The notes below the pieces were generated by a model. The model did not search any database, was not told where the DNA came from, and saw only the letters and a list, made by a program, of their open reading frames with translations. Shown here one piece after another: positions 53,970-64,000 of a DNA stretch of 64,000 nt. The DNA lies in NCBI GenBank assembly GCA_012295275.1, contig CM022679.1:24998407-25062406 (forward strand), read 5' to 3'. The translations under genes were made by a program, and so were the position numbers. The stretch's first letter is position 1. Each line of letters opens with the position of its first letter. The stretch is from Chrysomallon squamiferum (Eukaryota > Mollusca > Gastropoda > Neomphalida > Peltospiridae).

Positions 53970-55096
53970 TCAGTATACTGAGTCGTCACCCTCTTCACTT
54001 CCAATAGTATCTGCTCCCACTTCTTCGTAGTCGCGTTCCAGACACGCCAAGTTTTCTCTCGCCTCTGCGAACTCGCCTTCTTCCATTCCCTCGCCGATGT
54101 ACCAGTGCACGAAAGCTCTTTTCTGATACATCAAGTCGAACTTGTGATCTATTTTGCTCCACGCGTCGGCTATGGCCGTCGTGTTGCTCATCATGCAAAT
54201 CGCCCTTGTAGTCTTCGCCATGTCGTCGCCCGGCACGACGGTTACCGGCTGATAGTTGATTCCCACTTTGAAACCAGTAGGGCACCAGTCGACGAAATGG
54301 ATACTGCTTTTGGTCTTGATCCAGCTTATTGCAGCGCTGATGTCTTTCGGGACGACGTCGCCCCGGTAGAGCATACAGCAAGCCATGTATTTTCCCGATC
54401 TGGGATCGCATTTGACCATCTGGTTCCCGGGCTCGAAACACGCCGCTGTTATTTCTTGAACGGAGTTCTTCTCGAGAGAAGCCTTTTCGCTGGAGATAAT
54501 CGGAGCAAACGTGGTCACCGGGAAATGGATGCGAGGATACGGGACCAGGTTTGTCTGGAATTCGCTGAGGTCGACGTTGAGGCAGCCGGAGAATCTGAGC
54601 GAGGCTGTTATAGAACTGACAGTCTGGCTGATCAGTCTGTTCAGATGTACGTACGACGGCCGATCCACGTGCAGCTTCTTCTGGTAGATGTCGAAGACGG
54701 CTTCGTTGTCGACGAGAAACGAGCAGTCGGAGTGCTCCAGGGTGGTGTGCGTCGTCAGCACCGAGTTATACGGCTCCACCACTGACGTCGACATGGTCGG
54801 TGACGGATACACTGAAAACTGCAGCTTGGATTTCTTCCCGTATTCGACAGAAAGTCTTTCCATGAGCAGCGAGGTGAAGCCGGATCCCGTGCCTCCCCCG
54901 AAACTGTGGAAGATGATAAAACCTTGAAGTCCCTCGCACTGATCTGTGAGTTTCTTTACACGATCCATCACGTCGTCGACGTGCTCTCTGCCGATGCTGT
55001 AGTGACCTCTGGCATAGTTGTTGGCGGCGTCCTCGTTGCCAGATATTAACTGTTCAGGATGAAACAGTTTTCGATATTTTCCCGTTCTAACTTCAT
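53970..55096 (-). CDS. TUBA: alpha-tubulin exon 3
   Basis: Acceptor TCTGCAG, 374 full codons and TGA (53972-53970). Covers [20 protein letters not shown] to [10 protein letters not shown]. It is notably GC- and CpG-richer than the rest of the window, and its antisense strand has a chance 226-codon frame. Confidence 0.97.
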
Positions 55097-55263
55097 CTGC
55101 AGAATGATAAATTAATAAAATTAAATAAAATTAAATCAAGAATTAAAAAAATAATAATTAAATAATAATAATAAATAAATAAATAAATAAATAAATAAAC
55201 AAACAAAATAAATAAAAGTAAAATAAAGTTAAATAAATTAAAAAAATAAAATAAATAATAATG

Positions 55264-55300
<37 letters not shown>

Positions 55301-56446
55301 ATAAATAAATAAATAAAGTTGTTTATTTATACAAATCATGAATACGTTATGCGGATAATTATGATAATAAAATGGTACTACATGTGCATGAAAGAATATA
55401 AGACCGAAGAAATATTTAATTTTACGCCCATTGGATAAAATAGCATTAGAACTATTTAATCACAGTTCTTGTTTAATCACAGTTCTTGCATTTAGAAATG
55501 ATTACGCTTCCTAATTCAAATCCTTTAGTTTCCGACACGTTTGTTAATATTTCCGCATTCATTTGGAAATTTCAGCCAGAGTTTATTGATATCATAATTA
55601 ATTATGTTATAAACTGACTTTTTAATTACAGATCAAAAGGTAGCAATGCAAAGCCTAGTCGTCGTTATTGTTAACAAATCTAGTGTATTTAATTTGTTTA
55701 AGATATTTCAATCAACCAGTAGAATGGTCAGCTTAATGATGAATTAATCTTCTAGGTCAAAGTTCAGGATGAAGGTTAGGTCACACTGCTAGTCAAATAT
55801 TGTTTTGATTGTGCTCACGGCTGGCAGCTATGATTCGATCTCTAATTAATTGTAAACGGCCTAACCTTTGACCCGGAAACCACTCTACGATCGCTGCTCC
55901 TCAGTAAATTAAAACCTGTTAAAATTACTCAAACATAACGGAATGATAACACACTAGTTATAATTTTACCGATAACAGTAGGTTCGAGGTCAACAAAAAC
56001 TGAGCGTGGTACGTGCTGCCCTGATCCAGTTTCTCTGAAGAATGTGTTGAAAGAATCTTCTGCTTGTGCATTTTTTCTTTCTTTGATACATCCGTCTGGT
56101 TGTATGTTATGTTCCAGACAGAATAGTTCCCAGCATGCATTTCCAATCTGAACTCCCGCTTGACCGATATGGATACTAATAACCTCTCTCTGTGAAATAA
56201 TAAAAGATAATAATCATTAATTAAAAAATATATATATATATTATATAAATATACAGGCCTATAATATTGTTTTGCAGAAACAATATAACAACAAGATAAC
56301 CACCAACATCACCAAAAATAAGCTGGATAATAATAATAATAAAGAGAGAATATAAATATATGTGTGTGGGTGTGTGCGCCTGTGTGTTCGTATTTGTGTG
56401 TATGTGAATGTGTACATATACATAGAAACAATGAAAAATGATGCTA

Positions 56447-56486
<40 letters not shown>

Positions 56487-56933
56487 CTCAAATTAGATTA
56501 AATTATTAAAACATTTTTTATTACTTATACATATCAATATATATGAATGTATATGCGTCAGTGTATATAATATATTGTGTATTTTGAGTCTAGGTATGTT
56601 TTCTTGTTCTGTCTTGTCGAGCATCTTGTACTTATTATCTTACGGACCCGGTGACTGAATGCATATTACTTTTGAACCATGGACTTATTACAGAAGTCGA
56701 CTACGTTATACTGGCAAAAGCAAAGTTCATCTGTTAACTTCGTTCCTTGTTAAAATTATGTCTGGTTGAATATAAAACCGAGTCAAAAAGTAACATGTTA
56801 AAACTGTGAAATATAATAAATGAATGGATGAAAAATAAATAAATAAAAGGGTAGAACAGAAAAATCATTATCCCATGATTATATTTTAAAATGTCTTTAC
56901 TGTTTTCTGATTTGTTTATTTATTTATCTTTTT

Positions 56934-56981
<48 letters not shown>

Positions 56982-57442
56982 TCTATTTGGGGCTTCCATT
57001 CTTAGAAATGGGAAGGTGTTTGAGTGTATTTGTGTGTATATATGTTTTTGTGTATTTTCGTTACGTTTAATAACCATTTAATTATTATGTAACTGTTCTG
57101 AAAATAAAAATTATTTTGGGGAACAAACAGACAACAACAGGAAAAAAACCAAAAAAAAAAAAAATAAGCTATTAACAAACGTCCTTGAGATCTGAAACAA
57201 GAGTAAGCATATTTGTATCAATAATGTTATTTTAAAAATCCTAAATAACAACAGCCACAATAATAATAGTAATAATAAAAAAGAAGAAGAAGAAGAAGAA
57301 GAAGAAGAAGAAGAAGAAGAAGAAGAAGAAGAAGAAGAAGAAGATGAAGAAGAAGATGATGAAGAAGAAGAAGATAAAGTTAATGAGCAATAAGAAGTTT
57401 TGGGATACAATAATTTCATATGATCATATTAAGACGTACCAT
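53970..57442 (-). CDS. TUBA: Divergent alpha-tubulin, 449 aa, 3 coding exons
   Basis: Alpha-tubulin pairs with beta-tubulin to form microtubules. The frame joins ATG alone (57442-57440), exon 2 (56189-55970) and exon 3 (55096-53970), with introns after codon 1 and within codon 75, the usual type of layout for animal alpha-tubulins. Visible hallmarks: [20 protein letters not shown], the GTP loop GGGTGSG, the [20 protein letters not shown] block with the catalytic-type Glu of the alpha subunit, and [14 protein letters not shown]. It differs from the nearly invariant family at many sites (for example [45 protein letters not shown]). Lys40 is kept, but its loop reads [14 protein letters not shown], one residue shorter than usual and without the SDKTIGGGDD sequence. 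The tail ends [10 protein letters not shown] rather than EEY. A tissue-restricted isotype, perhaps of testis or cilia, is an inference. Confidence 0.93.
55097..55969 (-). other. alpha-tubulin intron 2
   Basis: Contains AAAT and AAT arrays (about 55140-55320) and otherwise unique sequence at 55380-55960. No exon signal. Confidence 0.6.
55970..56189 (-). CDS. TUBA: alpha-tubulin exon 2
   Basis: Acceptor TTTCACAG, donor GTAAAA, codons 2-74 plus one base. Encodes [20 protein letters not shown], then [20 protein letters not shown] and [15 protein letters not shown]. Confidence 0.95.
56190..57439 (-). other. alpha-tubulin intron 1
   Basis: Holds a GT array (56449-56485), a TTTA array (about 56932-56982) and a GAA array (57284-57375). 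The GAA array reads as a poly-Ser frame on the minus strand and is not a gene. Confidence 0.6.
57440..57442 (-). CDS. TUBA: alpha-tubulin exon 1, start codon only (candidate)
   Basis: On the minus strand ATG is followed directly by a GTACGT donor, giving the Met needed before REVISIH in phase 0. Many animal alpha-tubulin genes have an intron right after ATG. Another upstream ATG-donor pair cannot be excluded. Confidence 0.55.
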
Positions 57443-57944
57443 TTCGTATATCCAAATACGTTGTAAAATAATTAAAACAGTTTGTGTAGTTCACTCAGAA
57501 ATACGACGTCTACGAATACAACGATAATGTTATTCGATACAATTAAATTTAATAATAATACATGTACACACAATAACTAGGTCGCGGAGTCAGTCTCAGA
57601 CTGGTGGCTAAGACTGTGTTATCTCCCCTGTATAGAACATCGATAAAGATTACAGATTTATCAGCAGCTTGAAACAGACTGTGATGACAGTGTTGATATG
57701 ACTGATTCCTAATGATAGAACATGACTCCACAATAAACTGAATGAGTTGGTTTCTCCAGGTGTTACGAATAATTGGCTCTATAAACCCGTAAATACTGGA
57801 ATGTATAACAATCATAATTTGTTGTTGGCCTGTCAGACACGGCAGCAGCTGCAAAGGCGTGTACATCAGCAGTGACAACGTAGAAGTTTTTATATCTTAC
57901 ATTTGCTTCACAGTAAGTAAGTAAGTAAGTAAATAAGTAAGTAA

Positions 57945-58000
<56 letters not shown>

Positions 58001-58673
58001 CAAAAAACAATGAACAGGTTGGCCAAAATTTAGATAAATATAAAACGTACATTTAGTTCCCCTTAATTTTTAATTACTGAAAAAATGTTTAAAAAATAAA
58101 AAAATAAAAACAAAATAAATAAATAAATAAAAAAAAATAAATAAATTAAACTAATAATAAAATAAAAGTGAAAGACAGAAAGAAGAATTTCAATATATGT
58201 ATGTGCATGTTTGACAGTGAAAGAAAGCGTGAAAAAGAGAGTTTCAGTATACTACTACTGCTGCTGCTCCTGCTGTTACTGCTACAGCTACTACTAATAC
58301 AATATTTATTATATTTTCTTATTATTAAAACAGTAACAAAAAAAAAACAACGCCCCCCAAAAAAAAACCCAAAACAAAACAAAAATAAACAGCAACAACA
58401 ACAGAAAACAGAATAAAAATGAAATTGAAAAACGAGAAGAAGAAGTAAAAGAGACAAATCATAATCTAGACAAAATACTTTCTTCATCAGTGGTCAGTTT
58501 GTCAGTCTGTCGGTTGTTGGACAGAAAAGATCACTTCAATATAGTGATCTTTGGAAGATGAAGATGAAGTCAGGAATTCACAATTTCCTATGCGTGGCAC
58601 ATTTTTGTAACATGCGCGCTTAAAGTAAAGGAATTACATAAGTTCTTTACTGGAAATAAACATATTTATTTGG

Positions 58674-58716
<43 letters not shown>

Positions 58717-58950
58717 TGTGTATGTGTGTGTGTCAGCAATGTACCGCAAGAAATATATTTCAGAAAGCAATTAGGAAAAACACTTATTGGGTGGATTTAT
58801 CTATCTTATTTTCATTTTACGCTTTTATCTATAAAATAATACTGTTGTCTATCACATTAGCTTGCCTAAAGGTATTTTTGAATAAATTTTCATCTTGCCG
58901 ACATCTCCGTTTGAAATAATAAAGAAATACCCCAAGAGGCTACATAGGTT

Positions 58951-58956
<6 letters not shown>

Positions 58957-59044
<88 letters not shown>
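58957..59044 (+). repeat. (GA)n microsatellite
   Basis: Perfect GA array of about 88 bp in the spacer upstream of tubulin. Confidence 0.98.
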
Positions 59045-59046
<2 letters not shown>

Positions 59047-59085
59047 ATAATCAAGTAATAAAACGAAGACTGTCTTAAGCATTAG

Positions 59086-59121
<36 letters not shown>

Positions 59122-59462
59122 CACAAATTGTATTGCGTTTAGAAACCATGCTGACAAAGAAGGTGCGGAATTTAACCACTTTTTCATAAAGCTTAATTTA
59201 CAGGTAATAACATTACTCATTAACCACCGCTTTCACCTGGCCATACCTGGAGAACGACTTGGAGAAAAACACGTGGGAGGGTGTGAAAAACACGGCGATG
59301 TTCGGAACGTGGCTATCTCTTTACAAGCCATCACCATTCGCGATTCTTCGTCTGCATTCCGCGCATTCTTCTCTTCATACGCATACTTAACTTAACGTGG
59401 AAAAACGATTGTTAATAGCGCATGAAATTGTCCAGATATTTCTTTCTGGTCTTCTTCATGTT

Positions 59463-59571
<109 letters not shown>

Positions 59572-60539
59572 TGTTATTATTATTATTATTTAAAATTTTA
59601 AAATTATTCCCTTTATTATTATTGTTGTTGTTGCTGTTTTTTCTTATTATTATTATTATTTTTTTTTTTTTTTTTGTTGCTGCTGTAGTTATTATTATTA
59701 TTATATTAATAATTATTGTTACTTGTTCTTCAGCTGCTTCTTCTTCTTCTTCTTCTTCTTCTTCTTCTTCTTCATTTCATTATTATAAAGAAATATAAAA
59801 CCTGTAGGATTATTAAAATTCGCCCTCTTCCAGAGACAACTCAGTAATGGACGGTATTTCCAGCCTGCGTTATTTGCTACGTACAGTGTATTAGATCTTA
59901 TCTCGCTTAAAGCTCACCAAAACTGTATTTGACTACTGAATCCAGTTAACCGTAGAAAATCCATCCTTTCAAAGAAATGAAATATAATTTGGGGAAACAG
60001 ACGAAAACATTTAAAAATTAATTTAACGTGGTATTAATAAAAGCTGCTGAAATTATTTAAACCGTCTTACAGTCGCCTACAGCCATCTTTGACTTGACAG
60101 TTAATTTCCAAGCGAAAAATCAAAGGCCTTATTTTATTTTCTTTGAATTCGTTATTTCGAGAAAATGTGTTGCAGAATGGCTTAGTAAAATAAGAAATAA
60201 AAAAGAAAAAAAATGTCTGGCACTGCATAAGAAATCGTAAAAAAAACAAAAAATCCCCAACAAGTTAGCGTCCACTCAGTTTTTAATTTTATGGCTGGGA
60301 CACAGTTTTTTTAATTAATTAATTTATTTATTTATTTAAATTTAAAAAAATATACAAGAAAATATTAAAATTGCTTATAAAATCTTTGTTCAAATTAAAT
60401 ACATGTATTAAACAAAGTACTTAAAATGTTTTATATAAGCAGATTGAAATTTTGATCTGGATTATAACAGACAGAATATATATATATATATATTTGTTTT
60501 AGTGTTTTAACACTTTATTTGTCTGTTTTCTTTTTTTTT

Positions 60540-60592
<53 letters not shown>

Positions 60593-61161
60593 ATAAAAAA
60601 ACAATAAAAAAAAAGTTTCGGGGAATTTTACAGGTCGGGCGGGGACGCTAAACAAGTATCTTTTCTTCATTTGACCTTATTATAAATATAAATGTAATAA
60701 ACTCATAGATATGTCAAACTAATAGATATGTCAAAAAAAGGTTAATACTGATGATGATTAAGACGAGTATTTCTGAGAATGATCGTGACTGATAATAATG
60801 ATGAATATCAGAAAATCAATGAGAATTAATGATAAAGCAAATGATGAGAACGGTAATAATAATAATAAAAATAATAAAAATTCTGATGAAATAAATAAAT
60901 AAATAAATAAATAAATTATAATTAATGATGGTGATGACAATAATAATAATAATAATAATATAATATATTAATAATAAAACAAGGCGACATCGTGAGCAGG
61001 TATCGCAGAGGTTATGATTCATTCAGTCCATGTTTTATTGTTTTATTTTTCTCACGGAAACGCCCTTGTTTGAATACGACGTTTTCGAAAATCGGCTGTT
61101 GTTTTTATATCAAGATAACATCTGTTTATGAACAAATATCCACCTACCTGTTACTCTGCAG

Positions 61162-61172
61162 TTATCTCCCTT
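61162..61172 (-). promoter_or_regulatory. AAGGGAGATAA motif just upstream of the ATG at 61181
   Basis: Same 11-base word as at 2004-2014, here 9 bases before the start codon and so probably within the 5' UTR or at the transcription start. Confidence 0.4.
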
Positions 61173-61180
61173 GTATTAAA

Positions 61181-61284
61181 ATGAACGGTGTCGTCACAAC
61201 GTGCAAGACGGTAAATCCCGGAGAAATCGCGATTACTTTGATTTATCACAAGACAACAGTTGTAGCGGTGTGGAATCGTAGAAG
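61181..61284 (+). CDS. First coding exon of an unidentified gene (continues beyond the window)
   Basis: ATG at 61181 opens 34 codons beginning MNGVVTTCKTVNPGEIAITL, ending VVAVWNRR plus AG before a strong GTAAGT donor. The exon is rich in CpG and lies at the end of a CpG-richer block, like the other gene starts here. The same frame is open upstream to 60992, but that part is unlike protein, and a CTCTGCAG at 61154-61161 could be an acceptor for a 5' UTR exon. No second exon with phase 2 was found before 64000. I do not recognise the protein. Confidence 0.6.
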
Positions 61285-62235
61285 GTAAGTTTATTGTGTT
61301 TTCAATGGTATAACAATATCTAACTGACACCCAGCCGAATGTAAATACACACCAGATTTTATAGACACCTTGATAAACAGGTAAACAAAAAAAAAAAAAA
61401 AAAAAAGTTTAACATGCCGGTGAAAGTATTGTCAATAATCGTTAGATTGAATTAATTAAACGTACGTTAATAAGTCATGGCTAATTTGTACTTCCATAAA
61501 TGAAAAGGCAAAACATCAGTCACGTGTATTTGTTTAGTGTGTGTTTTTATGCCCATACGTTGCAAATAAAATGTTTATTTGCTTTTCTTCTCGCCACTTT
61601 CTGTTTGACCTAGAAAGTTAGGAGTTAAGTTTACCCTAGAGCTAAGCAATGTTGTGTTTATTGGTATTGCACTCTTAGAACTCCGACAGTATCAGGGTTA
61701 AATGAATTGCCAAACAGCAAATGATTAAAACACATATTGTAGTTACAGTGTATATATTCAACATGATCATTTCAGTAATTATTTTAAAATAATAAAATTA
61801 TATTTCATCATTTTCTGTTATTTAGTTAATATATACAGTTTGTTTGCATGTTAAATACAGCTATTCTGTATTCTGTGCCTCATTTGCATGTTATGTAGTT
61901 AGTCTGTTTCTCACCTTTTAATTCAGAGGTATTGAATTATATATATAGATATATATGTATATAGGCTATTTAGTAACCAATAACATACTTACTGTGTAAA
62001 AAAATAATATATATATACAAAACAAAACATAACAAAACAAAACAATAAATAAATAAATAAATAAACACATATTTTTTCTAAACAGAGAATATGCTGTATC
62101 GTTCAGTGGCCTGATCACGAGCATTATGAGTAACAGACTAAATTAATTTAATTTTCTACCATTTCCCCATTCCTACTCAGGCTTCACATTTGGGGTTATC
62201 AAAGATTTTTGTATGTGATTTGTTTTATTCTATGT

Positions 62236-62278
<43 letters not shown>

Positions 62279-64000
62279 CATAATAAAATATTTTTTTAGT
62301 TAAAATGAAAGTGAAAAATACTTGATAAAATAAAAATATTACAGGATAACTTTAGGTTTGTTTCTTTTTCTGTTGATCATTCCACAGACAAATATTATTT
62401 GTATATGCACATGTATTCATAATTACATACATATGTTATATAATGATGTTCAAACTTAAGGTTAACTGTTGATCAGTAATCCTTGCAGACATTATTCAGT
62501 TATTAAAAATAGATCACACAGGTGTGTTTACTTCAGTTGTTCTCTGGATAAGGTCATCAGTAATATTTTTATCTGTAAATTAAACGTTGTTAAAAAAAGA
62601 AGTAAATACTGTTAGTAATATTAGAACAATACTCAGTAGTAATTACACCAGTTACTAATAATAAATCTAGTGGTAATAATGAAATAACTAGAAATAACAG
62701 TAATACTTGCATCAATATAACAGATAAACTAATTATAAAGTGTGTTAAGTATTAAGATATTTATAACCAAACTATACAGCTTATTGATTATCCTATTGAC
62801 AAATAATTATTATTTTAAGACAATTTCTTTTCTTTCTTTTTTTAAAGTAAAACTGGATTCTGAATTGTTTAAATATTTGACATTTTTGAAACTGATTTTT
62901 TTTTTTTTTTTGATTTTTTTAAATACATGTTTAGAAAATTCTTTCTAGCCATGTTATTGTATTTTATCTTAATTACAGGTATGGTTTATTCATGTAGCTA
63001 TTTTGCATTTATTTAATCAATAGCTTTTTGGTTTTGCACTGTAAACTGAATACACTATGTGTGATATTTATTGTATTAAATGGGGGCCATGTGAATAATC
63101 ATAGTAACAGCTGGATAGTACTATCTTGGTTTATATTACTGTTGTTAATTTAGTTGTTAAATTATTTTATTATTAACAACAACAACAACAACATTAATTA
63201 CAAAATAACAAGAACAAACAAAAGAAATAATAATGAAATAAAAAAATAACATAAATAAAATAAAATAAAATAAAATAAAATAAAATAAAATAAAATAAAA
63301 TAAAATAAAATAAAATAAAATAAAATAAAATAAAATAAAATAATTAAAATTAAAATTAAAATTAAATAAAAATAAAATGAAATAAAATTTAATAAAATAA
63401 AATAAAAATATAAATGATTGATTTAATAGTTTAATGACTGCTAACAGTTTTTCATTTGATGACTGACAAGAGCTTGTTATATCTTGCTATAATGATAGTA
63501 TAAGAGAGATTAAAAAAAAATATCTGATTCATTTGAGATTGTTTATGTACCATAGTCTGGTGTTAGAATTGATTAGTGTTTCCAAGTCAAAAAAGTTCAG
63601 ACTGCTGAAAACATTTTATTTTTAACAAGCCTGTTTAAATGAAAAAGCAATGTAGGATGAAATTATTTTAAATACACGTGCCCTAAAATAATAATAAAAA
63701 TAGTATTAAATACAATTAAAATAATATTAATTAAAATAATATTAATTAAAATAAAATAAATAAATAAATAATATGAAAAATAAGAAAATATTAATAAATT
63801 AGAAGTTTGAAGCCCATTGCTTAATTTTCAGTGTTTAGTTAATGACTGTCAAACATTTGATGTTTGTAATATATAAAATTTTATAGAAAACTCTAATTCT
63901 TCAAAAGGCAGGAGAGAACATGTCACAGTCTTTGATAATTACATCTGGTTAGAACTGGGATATTTATAAATCTTTAATTTTTGCTTTAACCCATTGAACT
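61285..64000 (+). other. Probable first intron of the gene starting at 61181
   Basis: AT-rich DNA with a CA array (62240-62268), AAC repeats (63177-63193) and a long AAAAT array (63255-63345) with related AAATT repeats to about 63410. No exon seen. Confidence 0.5.
63255..63410 (+). repeat. (AAAAT)n microsatellite
   Basis: Pentanucleotide array. A complementary TTTTA array lies at 1733-1770. Confidence 0.97.

Noticed and set aside
53995-54441. 148-codon minus-strand frame overlapping tubulin
   Set aside because: Shifted frame of tubulin exon 3 with no family similarity.
54105-54785. 226-codon plus-strand frame
   Set aside because: Antisense to alpha-tubulin exon 3; open only because of the codon bias of the real gene.
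55958-56146. 62-codon minus-strand frame starting [10 protein letters not shown]
   Set aside because: Out-of-frame reading of tubulin exon 2; the tubulin frame starts [12 protein letters not shown].
57111-57419. Poly-serine frame from the GAA array
   Set aside because: Pure trinucleotide repeat in a tubulin intron with no exon signals.
57549-57878. 109-codon minus-strand frame upstream of tubulin
   Set aside because: No similarity or splice context; lies in the probable tubulin promoter or 5' UTR.

Overview
This window is nuclear DNA from an animal. Genes are split by spliceosomal GT-AG introns, the DNA is strongly AT-rich, and introns and spacers are packed with long microsatellites and minisatellites. 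Protein similarity (EXOC7, a TMC channel-like protein, alpha-tubulin) and a motif I associate with mollusc promoters (AAGGGAGATAA) suggest a lophotrochozoan, most likely a mollusc. I cannot name the species. Most long open frames here are repeats read in triplets. The real genes had to be rebuilt exon by exon from splice sites, phase and protein similarity.

Layout, left to right. (1) The 5' end of EXOC7 (exocyst subunit Exo70) on the minus strand, exons at 849-902 and 1-153, running off the left edge. (2) Head-to-head with it, a 22-exon plus-strand gene (2382-26056) with a continuous frame of 946 residues. It has a basic N-terminal half, one PLAT domain, a polyglutamine and Ser/Asp tract, and about five ankyrin repeats. 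I do not recognise a named orthologue. A possible alternative last exon lies at 30621-30770. (3) A gene-free AT-rich stretch to 34758. (4) An 18-exon minus-strand gene (51547 down to 34759, 761 residues) for a transmembrane channel-like protein of the TMC5/TMC7 type. (5) A minus-strand alpha-tubulin (57442 down to 53970, 449 residues) with an unusual K40 loop and C-terminal tail. (6) A repeat-rich spacer. (7) The first coding exon of an unrecognised plus-strand gene at 61181-61284, whose remaining exons lie beyond the window. A second, weaker orphan first exon is at 52715-52772.

The most unusual feature is that many intronic tandem repeats begin exactly at splice junctions. In both large genes, repeat units include the last or first few exon bases plus the donor or acceptor, so copies of the splice site are scattered into the intron. 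I count about ten such loci, from clean 54-bp arrays to decayed relics. A 309-bp pogo/Tigger-like MITE with TA target duplication lies in one intron of the PLAT-ankyrin gene. The genes do not form an operon or obvious pathway: exocytosis, an unknown scaffold, a membrane channel-like protein and the cytoskeleton.
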